Below are positions 41,593-49,095 of a DNA stretch of 64,000 bases, piece after piece. Positions within the stretch are counted from its first letter, which is position 1. Each line of letters opens with the position of its first letter. A program made the position numbers and the translations under genes. The DNA comes from Desulfosporosinus sp049943955 (GTDB lineage: Bacteria > Bacillota > Desulfitobacteriia > Desulfitobacteriales > Desulfitobacteriaceae), in contig NZ_JBNFTW010000010.1 in NCBI RefSeq assembly GCF_049943955.1, positions 91,692 through 155,691 on the forward strand, read 5' to 3'. The notes beneath the pieces are model-generated. The model was not told the origin of the DNA. It was given only the letters and a program-made list of their open reading frames with translations, and searched no databases.

Positions 41593-41823
41593 ATGGCTGT
41601 TACCAAGAGTGTCGAGTCAAGCAGTTTAGCCGAAGTTATTGATCGAATTCTTGATAAAGGAATTGTCATTGATGCGTTTGTAAAGGTTTCTTTGGTAGGG
41701 ATCGAAGTGCTTACCATCGAAGCTCGGATATTAATAGCCTCTGTTGAGACCTATCTTAAATATGCCTCAGCCGTTGGCTTGTCCCTGGCTGCTAAACCGG
41801 TTCAGCAAGAATTATCCAATTAA
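41593..41823 (+). CDS. gvpA: Gas vesicle structural protein GvpA (copy 2)
   Basis: A 76-residue GvpA paralogue with SSLAEVIDRILDKGIVIDAF and VKVSLVGIEVLTIEARILIASVETYLKYA, close to copy 1 (about three in four residues equal in the core). ATG 41593 is chosen for the GGGCGGGGATA site. The two copies could give wall proteins of different hydrophobicity, or one may be a GvpB/GvpJ-type minor wall protein. Confidence 0.93.
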   Translation: MAVTKSVESSSLAEVIDRILDKGIVIDAFVKVSLVGIEVLTIEARILIASVETYLKYASAVGLSLAAKPVQQELSN

Positions 41824-41855
41824 ATCTTAGTTACTAGAAAGAAGGGGGGACAGAA

Positions 41856-42134
41856 ATGGCCCTTGAGCAGATTATCAGTCTAGTTAAGCAATTTTCGGCA
41901 ACAGCACTTGAGACCAAAGGGCGTGTTATCTCCATTGAAAAGAAGGAGGATGGCTGGCTTGCCATTTTGGAAACTGTCGAGGAATCGGATTATATGCGTC
42001 AACGAGCTTTAAACGATATTATTGGTTTATATGAACTGAAAATTAATGAACATCTCGAAATAGTTTCCTATAAAAGGATTGGCTTACGTGAGCGCACATC
42101 GCTGGGAAGAGATGAAGAAGATAACGATATCTAA
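41856..42134 (+). CDS. gvpO: Gas vesicle protein GvpO
   Basis: A 92-residue GvpO-type protein: ALETKGRVISIEKKEDGWLAILETVEESDYMRQRALNDIIGLYELKINEHLEIVSYKR gives the family beta-rich core. GvpO is needed for vesicle formation in several taxa, role unclear, possibly regulatory or assembly related. AGAAAGAAGGGGGGACAGAA precedes the ATG. (Core at 41910-42083.). Confidence 0.85.
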   Translation: MALEQIISLVKQFSATALETKGRVISIEKKEDGWLAILETVEESDYMRQRALNDIIGLYELKINEHLEIVSYKRIGLRERTSLGRDEEDNDI

Positions 42135-42151
42135 AGGGAGGGTATGTTCGG

Positions 42152-42859
42152 TTGTACTACGGTTATGGAATACTGGCTAAAGATAGCATTGATCCTGCGG
42201 GAATTGCTTCTTTAAACAGTGAGGATATTAAAGCAGTTTATATTGATGAAGGGCCTTTAGCTGTTCTATGTGGAGTAACTGAGAGCAATAAGCCTACAGT
42301 TGCAGGAATACGCCACTATAATAAAAGTTTATGCCAATTAGCTAAAATGACGACCATAATACCTCTCATGTTTGGGACGGTTTTTCATACAGACGATGAA
42401 ATTCACAGTGTTCTCCGCAAGAATCAAAAAAAGTATTTACGGTTACTAGAAACTTTTAACGGGACATTCGAGGTTGAATTAAAAATATCTTGGGAAAAGG
42501 ACTCGTTTCAGAATACAATGTTGAGTCATAAAAAGTTGGCACGTTGGAAAAATGCCTTGGCAAAGGGAGACGGGAAAGGTTATGATCTGGTGGAATTCGG
42601 CCGGGCTGTTCAAGAAACTGCTGATCAAGAACGAAGGAGAATAGTTCGGCTGGTAATGACATTGCTCAAGCCATTGGCAAGAAATAGTATTCAAAAAGAA
42701 TGCACGAACGAATTTGAAGCCTATAATGGAGTCTTTTTAATTGAGCGGGACAATGAAGAACAATTTGATCAAACGGTAGATCAATTAGCCCTTCAGTTAG
42801 GAAAAGGGTTTTCCTTTAAATACACCGGTCCTTGGCCAGTCCATCATTTTATTGAATAA
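42152..42859 (+). CDS. gvpF: Gas vesicle protein GvpF/GvpL (short form)
   Basis: A 235-residue GvpF/L protein with the ferredoxin-like first half (YYGYGILAKDS, RHYNKSLCQLAKMTTIIPLMFGTVF) and the conserved end FSFKYTGPWPVHHFIE. GvpF binds GvpA and is an assembly nucleator or chaperone. It starts at TTG (TTGTACTACGG) with AAAGGGAGGG upstream. It is one of two GvpF/L genes here; the second at 43089 is much longer. Confidence 0.93.
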   Translation: MYYGYGILAKDSIDPAGIASLNSEDIKAVYIDEGPLAVLCGVTESNKPTVAGIRHYNKSLCQLAKMTTIIPLMFGTVFHTDDEIHSVLRKNQKKYLRLLETFNGTFEVELKISWEKDSFQNTMLSHKKLARWKNALAKGDGKGYDLVEFGRAVQETADQERRRIVRLVMTLLKPLARNSIQKECTNEFEAYNGVFLIERDNEEQFDQTVDQLALQLGKGFSFKYTGPWPVHHFIE

Positions 42860-42879
42860 GCAAGGAAGGCGTTGAAATC

Positions 42880-43092
42880 TTGGTTTTGCAAAAATTCACG
42901 ATGTGGGTTTTAAAAGAATTAATCACCAGAGCTGAAGACGAATGGTACAGCCCTGAAGTTATACGTCAGGAGCTTGAATCCTTGCGCAGTAGACTTGAGA
43001 GCAAGGAACTGACAATTGATGAATTTTCTAAACAAGAAGAATTGCTCGTAGAGCGCCTTATGGTCGGACGAAATCGGGGGATTGAAGAATGA
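42880..43092 (+). CDS. gvpG: Gas vesicle protein GvpG
   Basis: A 70-residue helical GvpG-type protein: LQKFTMWVLKELITRAEDEWYSPEVIRQELESLRSRLESKELTIDEFSKQEELLVERL. It works as an accessory part with GvpF/L. It starts at TTG with AAGGAAGGCG upstream, and its stop overlaps the next gene start by 4 bases (ATGA). (Core at 42889-43062.). Confidence 0.9.
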   Translation: MVLQKFTMWVLKELITRAEDEWYSPEVIRQELESLRSRLESKELTIDEFSKQEELLVERLMVGRNRGIEE

Positions 43093-44255
43093 CAATTCAC
43101 TGCAATGATTTGCAGACAAAGCTAGACGAATTATTTGAACGCAGCTTGAACAAAGTGAGTTCAGAAATGGAAGCGGAATTAATCTCTATATTTCGTGTAT
43201 ACTGCCAAAATAAGCTCCAAGAAATGCTGCTGCAGGCGGGAATTGGTCATCCTTTGTTGAGTGTTAGGGAATTAGGTGATACTCAGCAAAACGTTATTGC
43301 TAAAGAGGATAGCTTGGAAAGAAAACCAGTACAGGAGTCTAGTAATCCTAAAAAGAAAGAAGAGGCAGCTGAAAAGGAAAAACTGACAAAACTTAGAGAA
43401 GACGAAGAAGATATCAAGGAAGATGACGTTGAAAACTTCAATCCTGAAGTACTTTGGTATGGGCTGGCTGTAGTGCCGTCAGACATATCATTAGGTTTAA
43501 TAGAGGGAATGGAAAATTCGAACTGCCATTTGGTAACTCACCGCCAATTAAGTATGGTAGTTTGCCAAGTTCCTCAGACAGAATATGGACAAGACCCTCT
43601 GCATAAGAATTTAGCGAATTTATTATGGGTTGAAGATCGTGCCAGAAAACATGAAGGAATTTTGGTAAACATCATGGAGTTTTCCAACAGTCTATTACCT
43701 TTACCATTTTGTACAATGTTTAGTAACTCTGAGCTCATCGAAGGTAAATTAAGCAGCGATTATGATTTCCTGATGCGAGAACTTAATTACTTAGGAATCC
43801 TTCGGGAAATAAATCTTAAACTTCTTGTTGACCACGAGAAATTAAGTTCACGGCTTATAAAGCAGAAACCATTTCAGGGCTCTCAAGGGGGAAAAGATTA
43901 TTTTTATAAAAAGCAATGGGAGCAGAGCTTAAAGACTCAAATGGAACAGTTTCTTGAAGATAAGAGCGCAGTTTTTATAGAACGACTTAAGGTGTTAGCG
44001 GAAGATATTCTTATGTTAGAACATAGCGATACAGAACAAAATGGTATGATAACATGTTTTAATTCCTGTTTTTTGGTACATCCTGAGAAGTTCATTTCCT
44101 GGGAGAAGGAAGTCTCTTTATTTGATCAGGAAACTGACGAATGGGGGTTCGTTTTGGACATTTCCGGTCCGTGGCCGCCTTTTCATTTCGTAAAATTAAA
44201 GGAGGGCGGATTCATTGAGTCAAGTAGTAACAACTCGCAAAGTGACTCTCCTTGA
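43089..44255 (+). CDS. gvpL: Gas vesicle protein GvpL/GvpF with extra N-terminal domain
   Basis: A 388-residue protein. Residues 1-60 are helical (LQTKLDELFERSLNKVSSEM), about 61-118 a highly charged Lys/Glu-rich linker, and from about 121 a GvpL/F domain (EVLWYGLAVVP ... DISGPWPPFHFVKL). The usual GvpL/F is 240-280 aa, so about 120 residues are extra and I do not recognise them. The first part could bind GvpG- or GvpA-type partners by coiled coil. It overlaps gvpG by 4 bases and the next gene by 41. Assembly role as in GvpF/L. Confidence 0.9.
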   Translation: MTIHCNDLQTKLDELFERSLNKVSSEMEAELISIFRVYCQNKLQEMLLQAGIGHPLLSVRELGDTQQNVIAKEDSLERKPVQESSNPKKKEEAAEKEKLTKLREDEEDIKEDDVENFNPEVLWYGLAVVPSDISLGLIEGMENSNCHLVTHRQLSMVVCQVPQTEYGQDPLHKNLANLLWVEDRARKHEGILVNIMEFSNSLLPLPFCTMFSNSELIEGKLSSDYDFLMRELNYLGILREINLKLLVDHEKLSSRLIKQKPFQGSQGGKDYFYKKQWEQSLKTQMEQFLEDKSAVFIERLKVLAEDILMLEHSDTEQNGMITCFNSCFLVHPEKFISWEKEVSLFDQETDEWGFVLDISGPWPPFHFVKLKEGGFIESSSNNSQSDSP

Positions 44256-44841
44256 GCTTCTTGAAAAGTTATTAGACGAAGGTGTAGTGGTTTCAGGGGA
44301 TCTTATACTTAGTTGCGCAAACGTAGATTTGGTATATTTGGATTTAAAATTACTTCTGTCATCTGTTGAAACGTTGCTGGAAACATCAAATCTGAAAGTT
44401 AACGATCAGTTTAGATTAAGGCCTCAAAGACAGGTCTTAAAGGACAGAACTACCAATGAGCTAAGCAGAGCGAGCGATTTATTGTCTTCAGGGCCCGATA
44501 AAGCAAAAGAATTGTCGCAAATTTCTGAGAGTAATGATGATATATCGGAGGAAGCCCTACAGCGGTCAAATAACGGGGCCCTACGAATTGAGGCCAATCC
44601 AAACAAAACTGAAAAGGGTCTGGCAAAACTTGTCTTAACAATTGTCGAGCTGCTGCGGCGCTTGATGGAACACGAAGCTATGCGCCGTATAATGGGTAAT
44701 ACCTTATCTGAAGAGCAGGTTATTGCAATGGGAGATACATTTGAAAACTTAGATCAGCGAATGAAAGACATGTTAGATGTTTTTGGTCTCAAAGAGGAAG
44801 ACCTTAACATTGATCTCGGCCCATTGGGAAAATTGATCTAA
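44215..44841 (+). CDS. GvpS/GvpJ-like domain fused to GvpK
   Basis: A 208-residue two-domain gas-vesicle protein. Residues about 8-58 are GvpA-like (VTLLELLEKLLDEGVVVSGD, VDLVYLDLKLLLSSVETLL), nearest to GvpS/J minor wall proteins. After a polar linker (61-121), residues about 122-208 are GvpK (RIEANPNKTEKGLAKLVLTIVELLRRLMEHEAMRRI then EQVIAMGDTFENLDQRM). In Bacillus megaterium gvpS and gvpK are separate adjacent genes, so this is a likely fusion. It starts at TTG with AAAGGAGGGCGGATTCA before it, inside the 3' end of the GvpL gene. (GvpK domain at 44578-44838.). Confidence 0.9.
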   Translation: MSQVVTTRKVTLLELLEKLLDEGVVVSGDLILSCANVDLVYLDLKLLLSSVETLLETSNLKVNDQFRLRPQRQVLKDRTTNELSRASDLLSSGPDKAKELSQISESNDDISEEALQRSNNGALRIEANPNKTEKGLAKLVLTIVELLRRLMEHEAMRRIMGNTLSEEQVIAMGDTFENLDQRMKDMLDVFGLKEEDLNIDLGPLGKLI

Positions 44842-44852
44842 GGAGGGAGACT

Positions 44853-45191
44853 ATGGCCATCCAGCATTCCAGCAATAGCAGTAGTTTAGCCGATGTCTTG
44901 GAAAGGGTATTAGATAAAGGTATTGTCATAGCGGGTGATATCTCAATTTCAGTTGCCGATGTCCAACTTCTGAATATAAAAGTACGATTGTTGGTTGCCT
45001 CGGTTGAGAGAGCTAAAGAGATGGGGATTGATTGGTGGGAACATGATGCTTATTTATCATCTAAAGCATTGCCCATTGAAAATAGAACCCAAAAAATCCC
45101 TGACGCAGATAGAGACATTTTGGAAAATCCCCATAAAGTAACCCTGAAAGAAGCGTTTGACGACAATGGTGATCCTATTGTTTTACCATAA
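44853..45191 (+). CDS. gvpJ: Gas vesicle protein GvpJ
   Basis: A 112-residue GvpA-related minor protein: SSLADVLERVLDKGIVIAGDISISVADVQLLNIKVRLLVASVERA in the core, then a longer, acidic tail. GvpJ is a minor wall component that shapes or starts the vesicle. TAAGGAGGGAGACT precedes the ATG. It is the last gene of the cluster; no gvpT, U, P, Q or R is visible. (Core at 44880-45014.). Confidence 0.92.
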   Translation: MAIQHSSNSSSLADVLERVLDKGIVIAGDISISVADVQLLNIKVRLLVASVERAKEMGIDWWEHDAYLSSKALPIENRTQKIPDADRDILENPHKVTLKEAFDDNGDPIVLP

Positions 45192-45205
45192 GTTTCTTGG
45201 CTGAA

Positions 45206-45442
45206 TTAATGCTGCCAAAAGTTTAATAATAATTGTTTTTTGATTTCAAATTCTTCATCCGTAATTAAACCAGATTGTTTGAGTTCGCCTAATTGATATA
45301 GAAGGTTAAGGGCATCAAAATCTTTTTTGAAGGGATGTTCTGAGTTATCATCGATCGAATCAATGATTCCAACTTTGGAAACACTTAATAAGGGAATAAA
45401 AAGTACCCAAAGTGAGGATACCGAAGTGAAAAGTTTCCCCAA
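45206..45442 (-). CDS. Small membrane-associated protein with SHOCT-like end
   Basis: A 78-residue protein, convergent with gvpJ. It has a hydrophobic N-terminal segment (SSLWVLFIPLLS) and a C-terminal helix pair DALNLLYQLGELKQSGLITDEEFEIKKQLLL, which is the SHOCT short-helix pattern. GvpG shares a similar motif (LESKELTIDEFSKQEELL), but the N-terminus differs. GGGGGAGAGGTAACTTGG stands before the ATG. The role is unknown. (Motif at 45217-45315.). Confidence 0.6.
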   Translation of the reverse strand: MGKLFTSVSSLWVLFIPLLSVSKVGIIDSIDDNSEHPFKKDFDALNLLYQLGELKQSGLITDEEFEIKKQLLLNFWQH

Positions 45443-45523
45443 GTTACCTCTCCCCCAATAAAAGTATTTGATTTGGTTCGTTTATTATAATGTATGCGCT
45501 TGTCCATAAAACGGGATTATATT

Positions 45524-46147
45524 TTAAGAATTTTGTCCTTTTTTTGCTTCAGTGATTAACTTCTTAATTTCATCGGCATTGGGTCCGTTGGGATCCTTAG
45601 CCAGGGCTGTTTGCCATAACTGTATAGCTGCGGCATAGTTTTTCTTGATTTGATATGTGAAAACTCCGTAATTAAATAAGGCCTGCTGGAAATCGGGATT
45701 CTCATGGATTGCTTTTTGAAAGCTCTTATCCGCTAATTCATTTTGTCCGCTGTAAAAAGCTGCAGTAGCCATATCGGTTAAAACATTAATATCTTGTTTG
45801 CTATGAAGAACATTTTGGTAGCATTGGGTTGCCTGAACAAAATCATTTTTAGCCTCATTAGGAGCTGCTGTTCGAGCGGCAGTTCCCAAGTCGTAATAGG
45901 CATTGCCTAGATCTTGTTGAAGTTGAATCTCATTGGGGTTTGATTGAACTTGCTGCGTCAGCTGATTGACTTGGCTTTTTAAGCTTGTATAGTCACTGTT
46001 TGCCGAAGAGGCAGATGAAGCGGCAGAAGAATTCCCGCTCGAAGAACCTTTAAAATATCCATAGGCTCCTGCTCCTGCGAGGCTGAAAATTAATAAACCG
46101 GCAATCACGATGGCTTTAAACTTTTGAGATTTTTGATTGTTTTCCAT
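45524..46147 (-). CDS. Membrane-anchored TPR protein
   Basis: A 207-residue protein with one N-terminal membrane helix (AIVIAGLLIFSLAGAGAYGYF), a Ser/Ala/Gly-rich linker (SSSGNSSAASSASSANS) and about four TPR-type helical repeats (LGNAYYDLG, ATAAFYSGQ, ALFNYGVFTYQI). It probably scaffolds partners outside the membrane. GGGGGATGTAGACGTAAC precedes the ATG. It appears monocistronic. Confidence 0.78.
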   Translation of the reverse strand: MENNQKSQKFKAIVIAGLLIFSLAGAGAYGYFKGSSSGNSSAASSASSANSDYTSLKSQVNQLTQQVQSNPNEIQLQQDLGNAYYDLGTAARTAAPNEAKNDFVQATQCYQNVLHSKQDINVLTDMATAAFYSGQNELADKSFQKAIHENPDFQQALFNYGVFTYQIKKNYAAAIQLWQTALAKDPNGPNADEIKKLITEAKKGQNS

Positions 46148-46437
46148 GTTACGTCTACATCCCCCTAAGACTTCAGTAAGTAGCTCCAGACAGAAGACAG
46201 AAAGGCGGCTCTGAGATTTTTGACTCTGGAGCCGTCTTAATAGTTCTAGTGGTTATCCAATCGAAAGATTCCCACTGCTACAAGCAGGAGTTGTTCCCAT
46301 TCCTTGCTTCGAAGGAGGTAGAGTCCATCCTTCAGCGCGATAGAATTTTTTATGGGCTAGGCGCTTTCGTCACCGGAGCGCTGACGTCCAGATTTAGCTG
46401 AACGAGTTCACTTACTTGGAAATAAAATTAACTGCTC
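46148..46437. other. Intergenic region: hairpin and type 2 repeat
   Basis: Between the TPR and copper-protein genes. Contains a short stem AAGACAGAAAGGCGGCTC / GGAGCCGTCTT near 46193-46237 and the repeat copy listed separately; no gene is seen. Confidence 0.5.
46269..46413 (+). repeat. Dispersed repeat, type 2 copy
   Basis: TTCCCACTGCTACAAGCAGG left hairpin, TTCCCATTCCTTGCTTCG, GGTAGAGTCCATCCTTCAGC core, GCGATAG...GGCGC stem, then TTTAGCTGAACGAGTTCACT. The hairpin between the two is altered (GTCACCGGAGCGCTGACG). Confidence 0.78.
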
Positions 46438-47361
46438 TTAGCCGATAACAATTTTGCCGAACATTCCTTTGGCTGCATGCCCGGGGTATTGGCAGATATA
46501 ATAAAACTCACCGGTTTGACTTGCGGAGAATGAGATCAGGGCAGAGGGAAACTGGTTATTTGACGATTCCGGAACCGGTGGGATGAAGCCGCCGGGATAA
46601 ATGGTCCCTTGCATCATTGGCATATAAGCATAAGGAGGAGCAGCGGTTGTTAATTCAACTCCATGGGGCATGCCAGTATCCTCATTGATAATTTCTAAAG
46701 TTACCTTGGCGCCTTGAGGAATTTTTAGAGTTGGATTTATTAAACCGCCGATCACAAATTTGCCGTCCGCTTCCTCAGGTCCGCCCAGCATTACAATTTT
46801 TATTGCTGACCCGGTATAAGTTATGGTATTTGAACTTTTGTCAACGGTGGCATTGGTCAAAGAAGAGTCCATATCGTTTGCCGCACTAGTTGCATCCTTT
46901 AATGATTGACTATATGTGTTCTCGTTTCCATTTCCATTACCATTTCCGTAACCATTCATGAATCCATAGCGACCACAATAGGAACCTGCCAGGCCATTAC
47001 TGGAGTTATAGTTCCCGGAGCCGTTGTTCCCGGAACTATTGCCGTAGTAGCTGCCCATCATACCATACCCGCCAGGAAATCCGTAAGATCCCGGGCCGAT
47101 GTTTGAATTGCTATCTGCTGAAAATTGGGGGGGATTTACAGGCTGATTTAAAGACGATGAAGTATCAGCGGTAGAATTGGTGGTACTGGTACCGGCAGCT
47201 GTTTGCATGGCTGAATTTTTATAAGCAGTAAGTAAATAGTTGCTGTTATTCCCGAAGGAGTGGGCAATTACGGATTTAGAGTTCATAGCGGCATATACCG
47301 AACCCGAAAAGGCTATTAAGCCTGCGATTGAGAGACCTACAATCCATTTTGCTTTTTTCAT
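46438..47361 (-). CDS. Exported blue-copper (sulfocyanin-like) protein
   Basis: A 307-residue exported protein: signal or anchor helix (WIVGLSIAGLIAFSGSVYA), a long Ser/Asn/Gly-rich linker (about 50-150, with GNGNGNGNENT) and a C-terminal cupredoxin domain. Type 1 copper ligands are all visible: His about 233 (GMPHGVEL), Cys290, His295 and Met300 (CQYPGHAAKGM). The layout is that of sulfocyanin, an archaeal electron carrier. It probably carries electrons on the cell surface; the partner is unknown, and such a protein is unusual in this bacterial group. CTAGGAGGAACTAAGA precedes the ATG. Confidence 0.85.
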   Translation of the reverse strand: MKKAKWIVGLSIAGLIAFSGSVYAAMNSKSVIAHSFGNNSNYLLTAYKNSAMQTAAGTSTTNSTADTSSSLNQPVNPPQFSADSNSNIGPGSYGFPGGYGMMGSYYGNSSGNNGSGNYNSSNGLAGSYCGRYGFMNGYGNGNGNGNENTYSQSLKDATSAANDMDSSLTNATVDKSSNTITYTGSAIKIVMLGGPEEADGKFVIGGLINPTLKIPQGAKVTLEIINEDTGMPHGVELTTAAPPYAYMPMMQGTIYPGGFIPPVPESSNNQFPSALISFSASQTGEFYYICQYPGHAAKGMFGKIVIG

Positions 47362-47491
47362 TCTTAGTTCCTCCTATGTTTACAAGGTTGTTCTGCGATT
47401 TTATGGTTTAAGTATAGGAATTCAATACGATTTTGCTGTGAATGACTTGTGAATTTCTTGTGAATTTCTAAAGCTTTTCTTAAAACTCGAA

Positions 47492-47518
47492 ATTCCTCCT
47501 TCGTATCGAAGGAAGAAT
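47492..47518. terminator. Small hairpin between copper-protein and VanW genes
   Basis: Stem ATTCCTCCTTCG / CGAAGGAAGAAT with a 3-base loop in the divergent 276-base gap. No T run, so it may be a regulatory site instead. Confidence 0.35.
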
Positions 47519-47638
47519 CAAGAATTTGGGCTTAATGATTGTATGTTTTCTCCAGCAATATCCAACAGAAGATCAATGAAGTTTTTCTTCCTTCCCGCAT
47601 ATAGTTAAACGTTACTAAGCGAGAGGGGAGATTTTAAC

Positions 47639-48793
47639 GTGGATAAAGATTCCGGCTCCGCAGATGAGTCAAAACCACTGATTTCAACCAAACGATATAC
47701 CATCATAATTGTTGTCATTATTGCTCTTGTAATTATCGGTGGGATAGGCGTTTCACTCGTTTTATATACCAGAGACACAGGACAGATTGCCAAGGGTATT
47801 GCCTTAGAAATTCCCTTAGGACACTTATCATTTGCAGACGCCCAGTCCATGCTGGAACAACAGAAAACTAAACTATACGAACGTACTCTTCAGCTCACAG
47901 CCGGCGGTAAAACGTTTTCATTTAAGCTGAAAGAACTTGGTTTCACTTATTCCTATGAAGAGCCACTGCAGCAGGCCTATCTCATCGGACGAGAAGGGAA
48001 TATCTTTAATAAAGCTGCATGCAAATTTAAGGCAAGTTGGGGTATAACTTTTACACCAGACTATAAATGGAATAATCAAACACTGTCGGGCATCCTGACT
48101 CAACATCTCTCGAGTTTGAACAGCCCCGCAGAGAATGCGCACTTTATCTTTAATCCTGATAACTCAATGCAAATAGTCGCCGAAAAGGCTGGGAGAGAAG
48201 TTGATATTGAGAACTTAATAACAAGAATAAAAAAGGTTCCTTTCGAAGATATAGTACAAATCCCTATCCCATTTAAAAGCATAAAGCCAAGTATAACTCA
48301 GAATGACCTGGAGAAAGTAAAAAGCTACGATCTTATTAGTGAATACTCAACCATCTTCGATTCAAATCAAAAAGAACGGACCATCAATCTTAAGTTAGCA
48401 GCCAAAGCTATTGATGGTTTGGTTCTGAAACCGGGAGAGACATTTTCATTTAACCAAACTGTAGGACCTAGAACTGTTGAAGCTGGGTATCAAGAAGCTA
48501 TGATTATTGAAGGGAATTCCTTCGTGCCGGGTTTAGGCGGCGGAGTCTGTCAAGTCTCCAGCACTTTATATAATGCAGTTCGTTTAGCAGACTCATCTGT
48601 GACCGTTGTTGAGAGGTCGCGTCATAGCTTGCCTGTCGCCTATGTTCCTCCAGGGCAGGATGCAACGGTTGCATACCCCGATCTGGATTTCAAGTTCAGA
48701 AATGACTCGGGGGATTTCATTCTTATTCGAAGTGATATCAATGGTCGTTCTCTAACCTTTAAGCTATATGGAAAGGCCAAGAAGAAACAATAA
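47639..48793 (+). CDS. VanW-family cell-wall protein
   Basis: A 384-residue protein with one N-terminal membrane helix (IIVVIIALVIIGGIGVSLV), a putative peptidoglycan-binding region (about 60-215) and a VanW domain (about 240-370: LKPGETFSFNQTVGPRTVEAGYQEA, GLGGGVCQVSSTLYNAV, RHSLPVAYVPPGQDATV). Family members sit on the cell surface and may act in wall maintenance or vancomycin-type response; the reaction is not known. GTG start, AGAGGGGAGATTTTAAC before it. Monocistronic. Confidence 0.88.
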   Translation: MDKDSGSADESKPLISTKRYTIIIVVIIALVIIGGIGVSLVLYTRDTGQIAKGIALEIPLGHLSFADAQSMLEQQKTKLYERTLQLTAGGKTFSFKLKELGFTYSYEEPLQQAYLIGREGNIFNKAACKFKASWGITFTPDYKWNNQTLSGILTQHLSSLNSPAENAHFIFNPDNSMQIVAEKAGREVDIENLITRIKKVPFEDIVQIPIPFKSIKPSITQNDLEKVKSYDLISEYSTIFDSNQKERTINLKLAAKAIDGLVLKPGETFSFNQTVGPRTVEAGYQEAMIIEGNSFVPGLGGGVCQVSSTLYNAVRLADSSVTVVERSRHSLPVAYVPPGQDATVAYPDLDFKFRNDSGDFILIRSDINGRSLTFKLYGKAKKKQ

Positions 48794-48942
48794 TCCATGC
48801 TATTATTCCCAAACTGGTTCAGCCCTCTAATACGGCAATTGGTACGGGGCTTATCCTTGACTGACGAAAATGAAATTAACTGCTTTTTACGTGATCACGT
48901 TAATAGAATTTGGAGAGTTTTAACCTTTTGTCAGCTCTTTCT

Positions 48943-48969
48943 TTCTGCTAAAATCAGAAGGAAAGAGTG
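48943..48969 (+). terminator. Probable terminator after the VanW gene
   Basis: Stem CTCTTTCTTTCTG / CAGAAGGAAAGAG with loop CTAAAAT. No strong T run. A second stem AGCACAG / CTGTGCT with TTTTTGC follows at 49006-49047. Confidence 0.5.
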
Positions 48970-49095
48970 AACGAAATAGCGTTTTGCAAAATTGCTTAGG
49001 GATTTTGAGCACAGGGCAGTATGTTTTGACTGTGCTTTTTGCTTCTTCGTTGAAAAAGCAGTCTCTAAGCAAAGGGATAAGGAGGATATTCTGCA

